Source: Blastococcus tunisiensis (GTDB lineage: Bacteria > Actinomycetota > Actinomycetes > Mycobacteriales > Geodermatophilaceae). Taken from it: DNA of 64,000 bases. The stretch is taken from positions 218,816-282,815 of the forward strand of contig NZ_FOND01000001.1 in NCBI RefSeq assembly GCF_900112815.1. The letters are read 5' to 3'. Both the position numbers and the translations under genes were made by a program. Below are positions 57,261-64,000 of this stretch, in pieces; the first letter of the stretch is position 1; the number at the start of each line of letters is the position of its first letter. The notes below the pieces were generated by a model. That model was not told the origin of the DNA and did not search any database. It worked only from the letters and a program-made list of their open reading frames with translations.

Positions 57261-57905
57261 GTGGTGGCCGCCCCCCGACCGCCCCGGTTCGACGCCATGA
57301 CCGACGACGCGGCCCTCGAGGTGGCCCGCGTCGCCGCGGCGGCTCCCGACTGGCCCATGCTCGCCGCGGTCAACCGGCCCTGCGTCGCCTGCCCCGAGCT
57401 CGCGGCCACCCGGCAGCACGTCGTCGTCGGGGACGTACCGGCCGGCGGCCGGCCGCGGTTCGCCCTCGTCGGCGAGGCGCCCGGCGCCACGGAGGACGAC
57501 ACCGGCCGGCCCTTCGTCGGTCGGTCCGGCGCGCTGCTGGACCAGCTCCTCGGTGAGGCCGGCCTCTCCCGGGCCGAGGCCGCCGTGCTCAACATCGTGA
57601 AGTGCCGACCACCGGGCAACCGCACCCCGAGGACCCCGGAGGTGGCGCGCTGCAGCGGCTGGCTGCGCCGCCAGCTGGAGCTGCTCGACCCGCCGGTCGT
57701 CGTGGCCCTGGGTCTGTCGTCGGCGAAGTGGTTCCTCGGCCCGCGGACGGTGCTGGCGCAGGTGCGTGCCCGCCCGCACGCCGTGGGTGGACGCGCGGTC
57801 TGGGCGACCTACCACCCGTCGGCGGCGATCCGGTTCGGGCCGAACGGGGCGCCGCGCGCGGGGCTGCTCGCCGACCTCCGGGCCGTCGCCGGGACGCTGG
57901 CATGA
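57261..57905 (+). CDS. uracil-DNA glycosylase, family 4/5-like (Fe-S)
   Basis: 214 residues. Four Cys for an iron-sulfur cluster are visible: C41, C44, C115 and C131. Motif GEAPGATED (71-79) and H185 in TYHPSA form the uracil site. Removes uracil from DNA. Start uncertain: GTG at 57261 or 57264, or ATG at 57297; TAGGGT ends 6 bases before 57264, suggesting a leaderless mRNA. Overlaps tsaE by ATGA. Confidence 0.88.
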   Translation: MVAAPRPPRFDAMTDDAALEVARVAAAAPDWPMLAAVNRPCVACPELAATRQHVVVGDVPAGGRPRFALVGEAPGATEDDTGRPFVGRSGALLDQLLGEAGLSRAEAAVLNIVKCRPPGNRTPRTPEVARCSGWLRRQLELLDPPVVVALGLSSAKWFLGPRTVLAQVRARPHAVGGRAVWATYHPSAAIRFGPNGAPRAGLLADLRAVAGTLA

Positions 57906-58351
57906 GGCGCGAGCACGTGCTGCCGGCGCCGGCGGACACCCACGCCCTGGGGAGGCACCTGGCCGACCTGGTGGCGCCCGGTGACCTCGTCGTCCTGGTC
58001 GGCCCGCTCGGGGCCGGGAAGACCGCGCTGACCCAGGGCATCGGCGCCGGCCTGGGCGTCGGTGAGCCGGTCACCTCGCCCACGTTCGTCATCGCGCGGG
58101 TGCACCGGGGCGGGCGCGTGCCCCTGGTGCACGTCGACGCCTACCGCCTGGGCGGCGTCGCCGACGTCGACGACCTCGACCTCGACGCGACGACGGCGGA
58201 GTCGGTCACCGTGGTGGAGTGGGGGGAGGGACTCGTCGAGCAGCTGGCCGACGAGCACCTGGAGATCCGGCTGGACCGCCGGGACGACGACGTCCGGACG
58301 GCGCTGCTCGTGCCGCACGGCCTGGGGTGGGAGCAGCGGCTGGCCCCCTGA
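57902..58351 (+). CDS. tsaE: tRNA t6A synthesis ATPase TsaE
   Basis: 149 residues from ATG. Walker A GPLGAGKT with K40, then TSPTFVIARVH and the acidic VDAYRL. ATPase that recycles the TsaB-TsaD complex making threonylcarbamoyl-adenosine at tRNA position 37. Overlaps the glycosylase gene. Confidence 0.94.
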   Translation: MRREHVLPAPADTHALGRHLADLVAPGDLVVLVGPLGAGKTALTQGIGAGLGVGEPVTSPTFVIARVHRGGRVPLVHVDAYRLGGVADVDDLDLDATTAESVTVVEWGEGLVEQLADEHLEIRLDRRDDDVRTALLVPHGLGWEQRLAP

Positions 58352-58372
58352 GTCGGCCCGCCCCCTGCTCGG

Positions 58373-58386
58373 TAACGTGGCTCGAC
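58373..58386 (+). promoter_or_regulatory. candidate -10 for a leaderless tsaB transcript
   Basis: TAACGT (58373-58378) ends 8 bases before the tsaB GTG with no ribosome site between. The -35 is weak. Confidence 0.4.
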
Positions 58387-59025
58387 GTGCTCGTCCTCGC
58401 TCTCGACACCGCGACCCCGACGCTCGTCGCCGGGCTCGCCGACCGGTCGGAGCACGGCGCTCCCGAGGTGCTGGCCGAGCGCGCGGTCCCGTCGGGGAAC
58501 CGGCACGCGGAACTGCTGACCCCGGCGATCACGAGCGTGCTGGACGACGCCGGCCTCACGATGGGCGACCTGGACGCCGTCGTCACCGGTCTCGGCCCCG
58601 GCCCGTTCACCGGGCTGCGGGTCGGCATCGTCACCGCGGCGGCGCTGGGTGACGCCCGCGGCCTCCCGGTCATCGGCGTCTGCTCCCTCGACGCGATCGG
58701 CTCGGGGGTCCGGACGGTCGTCACCGACGCGCGGCGCAAGGAGGTCTACTGGGCGGCCTACGACGCCGATGGCGTCCGCACCGGGGGGCCGGGCGTGCTG
58801 CGCCCGGAGGAGCTGCGCCGGTCGGGGCGGATCGTCGGCGACCCGGCGTTCGCCGCCCGCCTGGGCGCGGAGGTCGTCCCGGCCGAGGTGACCACGGCGG
58901 GGTTGCTGCGCGCCGCCGAGCCGCAGCTGGCCGACCCGTCCTCGGCCGGCCCGCTGCTCCCGCTGTACCTGCGCCGGCCCGACGCCACCCCGCCGGCGGC
59001 GATCAAGGCGGTCTCCCAGGCATGA
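58387..59025 (+). CDS. tsaB: tRNA t6A synthesis protein TsaB
   Basis: 212 residues from GTG at 58387 (MLVLALDTATPTL). GLGPGPFTGLRVG is the family hallmark. Partner of TsaD. 35 bases after tsaE; overlaps rimI by ATGA. Confidence 0.93.
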   Translation: MLVLALDTATPTLVAGLADRSEHGAPEVLAERAVPSGNRHAELLTPAITSVLDDAGLTMGDLDAVVTGLGPGPFTGLRVGIVTAAALGDARGLPVIGVCSLDAIGSGVRTVVTDARRKEVYWAAYDADGVRTGGPGVLRPEELRRSGRIVGDPAFAARLGAEVVPAEVTTAGLLRAAEPQLADPSSAGPLLPLYLRRPDATPPAAIKAVSQA

Positions 59026-59537
59026 CCGTCACGCTGCGGCCGATGACCCTCGCCGACCTCCCCGCCGTCATGCGGCTGGAGGAGGAGCTCTTCGCGCCGG
59101 ACACCTGGACCGAGGCGATGTACCGCGACGAGCTCTCCCGCGGGAGCACCCGGTTCTACGTGGTGGCCGAGTTCGACGTCAGCGGCGACGAGGACGAGCC
59201 GGTCGAGGGGCCACCGGTGATGGTCGGCTACGGCGGCCTGATCGCCTACGACGACGAGGCGCACGTGGCCACCCTCGGCGTCACGACGGCGCTGCAGGGC
59301 GAGGGCATCGGCTCGCTGCTGCTGGACGCGCTGCTGGCCGAGGCCGACCGGCGCAGTCCCGTCGTGCTGCTCGAGGTGCGCGCCGACAACGAGGCGGCCC
59401 AGCACCTCTACCGGCGCCGCGGGTTCGTCGAGATCGGCCGGCGCCGCGGCTACTACCAGCCCAGCGGCGCCGACGCGGTCGTCATGAAGCGCAAGCGGGT
59501 GCGGGCCCTGAGCCGGGTGGGAGGCGCACGTGGCTGA
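59022..59537 (+). CDS. rimI: GNAT acetyltransferase RimI (S18 N-terminal)
   Basis: 171 residues. Acetyl-CoA motif [15 protein letters not shown] and the C-terminal [15 protein letters not shown] with catalytic Tyr. RimI acetylates protein N-termini, classically S18. Lies between tsaB and tsaD as in many bacteria; overlaps both. Confidence 0.9.
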   Translation: MTVTLRPMTLADLPAVMRLEEELFAPDTWTEAMYRDELSRGSTRFYVVAEFDVSGDEDEPVEGPPVMVGYGGLIAYDDEAHVATLGVTTALQGEGIGSLLLDALLAEADRRSPVVLLEVRADNEAAQHLYRRRGFVEIGRRRGYYQPSGADAVVMKRKRVRALSRVGGARG

Positions 59538-60579
59538 GCGGGCGGCGGGGGAGGCCCTGGTGCTGGGCTTCGAGACCTCGTGCGACGAGACCGGTGTCGG
59601 GCTGGTCCGCGGGCGCACCCTGCTGGCCGACGCGCTGGCCACCTCGATGGCAGAGCACGAGCGCTTCGGCGGGGTCGTGCCCGAGATCGCCTCCCGGGCG
59701 CACCTGGAGGCGATGGTCCCGACCGTGCACCGGGCGCTGGCCGACGCGGGGGCCACGATCGACGACGTCGACGCGGTCGCGGTGACCTCCGGGCCGGGGC
59801 TCACCGGCGCGCTGCTGGTCGGCGTGGCCGCGGCGAAGGCCTACGCGCTGGCGCTGGGCAAGCCGCTCTACGGCGTCAACCACCTGGCCGCGCACGTCGC
59901 CGTCGACGAGCTGCAGCACGGTCCGCTGGCCGAGCCGTCGATCGCGCTGCTCGTGTCGGGCGGGCACAGCTCGCTGCTGCTCGTGCCGGACCTGGCGCAG
60001 GAGGTGCAGTCGCTCGGCCGGACCGTGGACGACGCCGCGGGGGAGGCCTTCGACAAGGTCGCCCGGGTGCTCGGCCTGCCGTTCCCGGGCGGCCCGCCGA
60101 TCGACCGCGCAGCCCGGGACGGCGACCGGTCCGCGATCGGCTTCCCGCGCGGTCTCACCGGTCCCCGCGACGCGCCCTACGACTTCTCCTTCTCCGGGCT
60201 GAAGACGGCCGTCGCCCGCTGGATCGAGGCGCGGGAGCGGGCGGGGGAGCCGGTGCCGGTCGCCGACGTGGCGGCGTCCTTCCAGGAGGCCGTCGCCGAC
60301 GTGCTGACCGCCAAGGCGGTGCGGGCCTGCCGCGACCACGGCGTCGACCACCTCGTGCTCGGCGGCGGGGTGGCGGCCAACTCCCGCCTGCGGGCGCTGG
60401 CCGAGGAGCGCTGCGCACAGGCGGGCATCGTGCTCCGGGTGCCCAGCCCGAAGCTGTGCACCGACAACGGCGCCATGGTCGCGGCGCTCGGCTCACGGCT
60501 CGTGACGGCGGGGGTGGCGCCGTCGGCGCCGGACCTGGGCGCCGACAGCTCGCTGCCGATCGACGTCGTGAGCCGCTGA
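59530..60579 (+). CDS. tsaD: tRNA N6-threonylcarbamoyltransferase TsaD
   Basis: 349 residues from GTG overlapping rimI. Metal ligands HLAAH, and signatures [14 protein letters not shown] and [10 protein letters not shown] are present. Transfers threonylcarbamoyl to A37 of tRNAs reading ANN codons. End of the tsaE-tsaB-rimI-tsaD set. Confidence 0.96.
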   Translation: MAERAAGEALVLGFETSCDETGVGLVRGRTLLADALATSMAEHERFGGVVPEIASRAHLEAMVPTVHRALADAGATIDDVDAVAVTSGPGLTGALLVGVAAAKAYALALGKPLYGVNHLAAHVAVDELQHGPLAEPSIALLVSGGHSSLLLVPDLAQEVQSLGRTVDDAAGEAFDKVARVLGLPFPGGPPIDRAARDGDRSAIGFPRGLTGPRDAPYDFSFSGLKTAVARWIEARERAGEPVPVADVAASFQEAVADVLTAKAVRACRDHGVDHLVLGGGVAANSRLRALAEERCAQAGIVLRVPSPKLCTDNGAMVAALGSRLVTAGVAPSAPDLGADSSLPIDVVSR

Positions 60580-60668
60580 GCCCGGCGTGTTCGACGTCAC
60601 ATCCGGCCGCTGAGCTGGGAGCATCCCGGCCGACAGCGCAACCACCACTCACCGGCCGGGGGGCGAAC

Positions 60669-62110
60669 GTGGCTGTGGACCGGTTCGTGTTCGCCGCAGC
60701 CAGGCACGGTCGCGCCCGGGCGCGCGCCGCGACCGCGGTGGACGCGGACGTGGTGGCCGGCATCGCCGACTCCGCGGGACGGCTCGGCATCGAGCTGGTC
60801 GACGTCGCGGGCAATGTCGACGTCCTGTCGGCGACCGCCACGGAGCAGGCCGACACCTTCGCCCGGCTGCGGGAGACCGCCGACGGCATCCAGGCCGGCA
60901 ACGCCGCCGTCTCCGCCGCGGCCGCCGAGGCGCACGAGGCCTCCCGCCGCGCGGCGGCCGACGCGGCCGGTTCGCAGGGAGCGCTGCGCGAGTCCCTCGA
61001 CGCCATCCACGCGCTCGTGGGCTGGGTCGGCTCCGTGGGCGGCGAGCTGGACTCCACCCGCTCGGCCCTCGCTGACATCGCCACGATCGCGCAGGAGATC
61101 CACGCCATCGCCGAGCGGACCCACGTGCTCGCCCTCAACGCCCGCATCGAGGCGGCCCGCTCCGGTGAGGCGGGCAAGGGGTTCACGGTCATCGCCGACA
61201 ACGTGCGGCAGCTGGCCGACCAGTCGATCGCGGCGGCCGGCCGGATCGACACCACGCTGGGCGTGCTGACCGGGCAGCTGGACGCGCTCAGCGAGCACGG
61301 CAGCCAGGCGGAGGTCCGCGCGCAGGCGGCCCAGGACGCCACCGGCTCGCTCGGCAGCGCGCTGGAGACGGTGAGCGGCGCCATGGGCAGCATCGACGAG
61401 CAGGTCTCGGCCGTCGCCGACGTCGCCGCCGGGAGCGCCTCGCGCGTCGACGACTACGTCGCCGGGATGTCGCAGCTGGTCGCCTCCGTCGACCTCAGCA
61501 GCCGCGAGCTCGAGGGCGCCCGCTCGCGGGTGCACACGCTGCTCGGGGTGGCCGAGGAACTCATCGGCGGGGTCGCCACGCTGGGTGTGCCGACGCCGGA
61601 CACCCCGTTCGTCGAGGCCGTGCAGCGGACCGCCGCCGTCGTGCAGGAGAGGTTCGAGGCCGCGGTGCGCACCGGCGAGGTGTCGCTCGCCGACCTCTTC
61701 GACGAGCACTACCGCCCGGTGCCGGGCAGTGATCCGGTGCAGCACACCACCCGCTTCACCGCCTTCACCGACCGGGTGCTGCCGGAGGTGCAGGAGCCGA
61801 TGCTCGCCCTCGACGAGCGGGTCGCCTTCTGCGCCGCGGTCGACCGCAACGGCTACCTGCCCACGCACAACCGGGTGTTCAGCCACCCGCAGGGCCCCGA
61901 CCCGGTCTGGAACACCGCGCACTGCCGCAACCGGCGGGTGTTCGACGACCGCACCGGGCTGGCCGCGGCGCGCAACACCCGGCCGTTCCTGCTGCAGACC
62001 TACCGCCGCGACATGGGCGGCGGCACGTTCGTGCTGATAAGGACGTCTCCGCACCTATCTCGGTGCAGGGCCGGCACTGGGGCGGGCTCCGGCTGGCCTA
62101 CCGGGCCTGA
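60669..62110 (+). CDS. soluble chemoreceptor-like protein, frameshifted near its 3' end
   Basis: No membrane segment. A helical methyl-accepting signalling domain (residues ~100-260; [21 protein letters not shown]) is followed by a C-terminal sensor-like domain ([16 protein letters not shown] ... [13 protein letters not shown] ... [12 protein letters not shown]). At 62037-62040 the frame slips: zero frame reads into unrelated sequence until 62237, but the -1-base repaired frame gives [19 protein letters not shown] then YRA and stop at 62110, the expected family ending. Likely one G lost, or a sequencing error. Corrected length ~480. GTG start; GTG at 60675 is an alternative. No other chemotaxis gene is nearby. 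Confidence 0.8.
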
Positions 62111-63351
62111 GCCGCGCACACCAGCGCCGTCGGGGCGCCGGCCACGCGGGTCACCACGACGACCGCCGCGTCGGTCCCCGGCCCTCTCAGCCGCCGGGCG
62201 AGGGCCTCCGGCTCGATCGCCGAGCCGCGCTTCTTGACCACGACCCGGCCGATGCCGCGCCCCCGCAGGTGCGCCTTCAGCTTCTTGAGGTTGAACGGCA
62301 GCACCTCGCTCACCCGGTAGGAGCGGACCCAGGGGGAGTCGGTCGCCCTGTCCGACGTCAGGTAGGCGATCGTCGGGTCGACGAGCGTGGCACCCAGGTC
62401 CGCGGCCACCAGTGACAGCAGACCCGAGCGGATGAGCGCCGGATCGGGCTCGTGCAGCCAGCCGCGGACGGCGTCGACGGGGGCCGGGCCGGGGTCGTCG
62501 TCCGCCGTCACCTCGGTGAAGCGGCCGTCGTGCCGCAGGGTCGCCCGCCGCCAGGTGGTCGACAGGCCACGGCCCCACAGCAGCGCCTCGACGATGGTGC
62601 CGCCCGCGGACACCCACTCGGCCTCCACGCCGGGCGGGACGCGGTCGTGGTCGAGCCCGGGCGCGACCTTGACCACCGCGTCGGGGAGGCGCTCGAGGAG
62701 CGTGCCGACCGTCGACCAGGGCGGCGACCAGCGGTCCGGGTCCAGCTGCCGGCGGCCGCCGGCCCGCCGGGCCGGGTCCAGGACGGCGGCGCGGCACCCG
62801 GCCACCTCGCCGTCCGTGGCGGCCGCCACCAGGTCCACGACGTCGGCCTCGACCACCTCAACCCCGGCGAGGCCGAGCGCCGTGACGTTGCGCCGGGTGA
62901 GCTCCCGCGCCACCGGATCGCGGTCCACGGCGACCACCCGGGCCCCCGCCCGCGCCAGGGCGATCGTGTCGGTGCCGGCCGCGCAGCCGAGGTCGGCCAC
63001 GGCGTCCGCGCCCCCGGCGAGCAGCCGCGTGGCGCGCCGGTCGGCCAGGGCCGGGCGTCCGGCCTGCTCGAGGGTGTCGGCGGTGAACAGCAGCCGGTCG
63101 GCGTCGGCGCCGAACACCGGGCGGGCCTTCTCCCGCTGACGCGCGATGCCCCACGCGGGACCGGCCAGCTCCGTGCCGACCTCGGCGCGCAGGCGGCTCA
63201 GCGCCGAGACGGCGTCCGTCCCGCCGGCCAGCAGCGCCGCGGCCCGGGACAGCGCCGCCTCCCCCTCCGGTGTGGCCAGGGCGCTCAGCTGGCGCACCGT
63301 CTCGGCGGCCTGCTCATCGGATCCCGGGTCCACCGCCACAGCCTCGCGCAC
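62098..63351 (-). CDS. class I SAM-dependent methyltransferase, THUMP-like
   Basis: About 417 residues from GTG at 63351; a longer frame to 63426 would cover the groES control region and is unlikely, and GTGs at 63339 and 63333 are further options. SAM motif [20 protein letters not shown], then [14 protein letters not shown], and a C-terminal THUMP-like domain ([18 protein letters not shown]). Probably an RNA methyltransferase-like enzyme; target unknown. Its end overlaps the repaired chemoreceptor gene by 13 bases, tail to tail. Confidence 0.85.
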   Translation of the reverse strand: MREAVAVDPGSDEQAAETVRQLSALATPEGEAALSRAAALLAGGTDAVSALSRLRAEVGTELAGPAWGIARQREKARPVFGADADRLLFTADTLEQAGRPALADRRATRLLAGGADAVADLGCAAGTDTIALARAGARVVAVDRDPVARELTRRNVTALGLAGVEVVEADVVDLVAAATDGEVAGCRAAVLDPARRAGGRRQLDPDRWSPPWSTVGTLLERLPDAVVKVAPGLDHDRVPPGVEAEWVSAGGTIVEALLWGRGLSTTWRRATLRHDGRFTEVTADDDPGPAPVDAVRGWLHEPDPALIRSGLLSLVAADLGATLVDPTIAYLTSDRATDSPWVRSYRVSEVLPFNLKKLKAHLRGRGIGRVVVKKRGSAIEPEALARRLRGPGTDAAVVVVTRVAGAPTALVCAAQAR

Positions 63352-63392
63352 CGGCCGCGAGGCGCCGCCGTCACCCACCCCGGGGACCGGGT

Positions 63393-63427
63393 TGAGCGGC
63401 TGGCACTCTCGTGGGTAGAGTGCCAAC
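63393..63427 (+). promoter_or_regulatory. groES promoter with CIRCE operator (HrcA site)
   Basis: TTGAGC (63393-63398), 18-base spacer, TAGAGT (63417-63422). A CIRCE element, CTGGCACTC-N9-GAGTGCCAA (63401-63427), overlaps the -10. HrcA should repress here and release on heat shock. No hrcA gene is in the window. Confidence 0.9.
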
Positions 63428-63551
63428 CGACACGGGCTGGCGCCCGACCCCCGCGACGGCGGGTGCCCGAATCCCGTGCCACAGCATCAGCAGTTCAGCA
63501 CCACAACGTCATAGTCACCAGCCGTCCGACACCGAAGGGGGCGTCACCGAC

Positions 63552-63860
63552 GTGACGACCGCTACCAAGGTCAGCATCAAGCCGCTGGAGGACCGGGTCG
63601 TGGTCCAGGCCAACGAGGCCGAGACCACCACCGCCTCCGGTCTGGTCATCCCGGACACCGCCAAGGAGAAGCCCCAGGAGGGCACCGTCGTCGCCGTCGG
63701 CCCCGGCCGCATCGACGACAACGGCAACCGCGTCCCGCTCGACGTGAACGTGGGCGACGTGGTCATCTACTCCAAGTACGGCGGCACCGAGGTCAAGTAC
63801 AGCGGCGAGGAGTACCTCGTGCTCTCCGCCCGCGACCTGCTCGCCGTCGTGGAGAAGTGA
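63552..63860 (+). CDS. groES: co-chaperonin GroES
   Basis: 102 residues from GTG at 63552 with AGGGGG upstream. Mobile loop and roof residues ([21 protein letters not shown]) are normal. Caps the GroEL chamber. Regulated by the CIRCE site ~125 bases upstream. A large hairpin follows. Confidence 0.97.
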   Translation: MTTATKVSIKPLEDRVVVQANEAETTTASGLVIPDTAKEKPQEGTVVAVGPGRIDDNGNRVPLDVNVGDVVIYSKYGGTEVKYSGEEYLVLSARDLLAVVEK

Positions 63861-63893
63861 CCTTCTCCCGACACCTGCTCCACCAGCACTGAT

Positions 63894-63938
63894 CGACCGC
63901 CCCGGGCGACCCGAACTCCTCGGGTCCCGGGGCGGTCG
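63894..63938 (+). terminator. long hairpin after groES
   Basis: 13-bp outer stem (63894-63906 with 63926-63938) enclosing a second 6-bp stem. It stands between groES and the next start codon, so it may terminate or attenuate transcription into that gene. Confidence 0.65.
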
Positions 63939-63995
63939 CCGTTGGGCCACGTCCGGCCCGGCCCACTCCACGCACTCCTTGACCGAGAGGTCCAC

Positions 63996-64000
63996 ATGCC
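63996..64000 (+). CDS. start of the next gene, probably groEL
   Basis: ATG followed by CC at the window edge, with GAGAGG six bases upstream. In actinobacteria groEL commonly follows groES; only this position supports the call. Confidence 0.4.

Noticed and set aside
59580-62237. An 885-codon frame fusing part of tsaD with the chemoreceptor
   Set aside because: Its first third is tsaD read out of frame; the chemoreceptor has its own GTG at 60669.

Overview
The window is very G+C-rich chromosomal DNA from an actinobacterium. Pointers are an mce lipid-import cluster, an F420-type luciferase-like oxidoreductase, a CIRCE-controlled groES, short-LID adenylate kinase, many GTG/TTG starts and several probable leaderless genes. 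Protein character and gene order fit the Geodermatophilaceae (Blastococcus/Geodermatophilus/Modestobacter group); this family call is an inference, not a search result.

Layout. 1-6207: the 3' part of an mce operon (mceC fragment, mceD, lipoprotein mceE, mceF and two Mce-associated membrane proteins). 6350-14118: rpoB-rpoC with a good promoter, an intercistronic hairpin and a strong terminator. 14151-17519: a minus-strand accessory block containing a dispersed repeat, a winged-helix regulator with a four-helix membrane protein behind a large palindromic operator, a luciferase-like oxidoreductase, and a trypsin-like protease with a small partner. 17760-22500: str operon (rpsL, rpsG, fusA, tuf). 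22591-33040: S10 and spc ribosomal-protein operons up to rplO. 33086-41170: secY, adk, map, infA, rpmJ, rpsM, rpsK, rpsD, rpoA, rplQ, truA. 41238-48511: a mostly minus-strand block rich in molybdenum-cofactor genes (mobA-like, fdhD, mog, moaC, moeA), plus an SDR-like protein, a lipoprotein, a PfkB kinase and a beta-carbonic anhydrase. 48649-60579: rplM, rpsI, glmM, glmS, acpS, nnrD, alr, hydrolase, uracil-DNA glycosylase, tsaE, tsaB, rimI, tsaD. 60669-64000: a soluble chemoreceptor-like protein with a frameshift, a THUMP-like methyltransferase, and groES followed by the first codons of the next gene (probably groEL).

How it works together: most of the window is the core transcription, translation and secretion machinery in conserved order. 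Cell-wall precursor genes (glmM, glmS, alr), the tRNA t6A genes (tsaE/B/D) and heat-shock control follow. No CRISPR array, tRNA/rRNA gene, phage or insertion sequence was seen.

Most unusual items: a roughly 88-bp intergenic repeat present twice (14151 and 52861); an 18-bp perfect inverted repeat covering the promoter and start codon of the membrane-protein/regulator pair; a protease paired with a free-standing copy of what looks like its own N-terminal segment; a 16-codon mini-ORF linking rplR to rpsE by two TGATG junctions; long disordered tails on ribosomal proteins L4, S3 and L17; truA with no ordinary start codon just after a terminator hairpin; and the near-terminal frameshift in the chemoreceptor gene.
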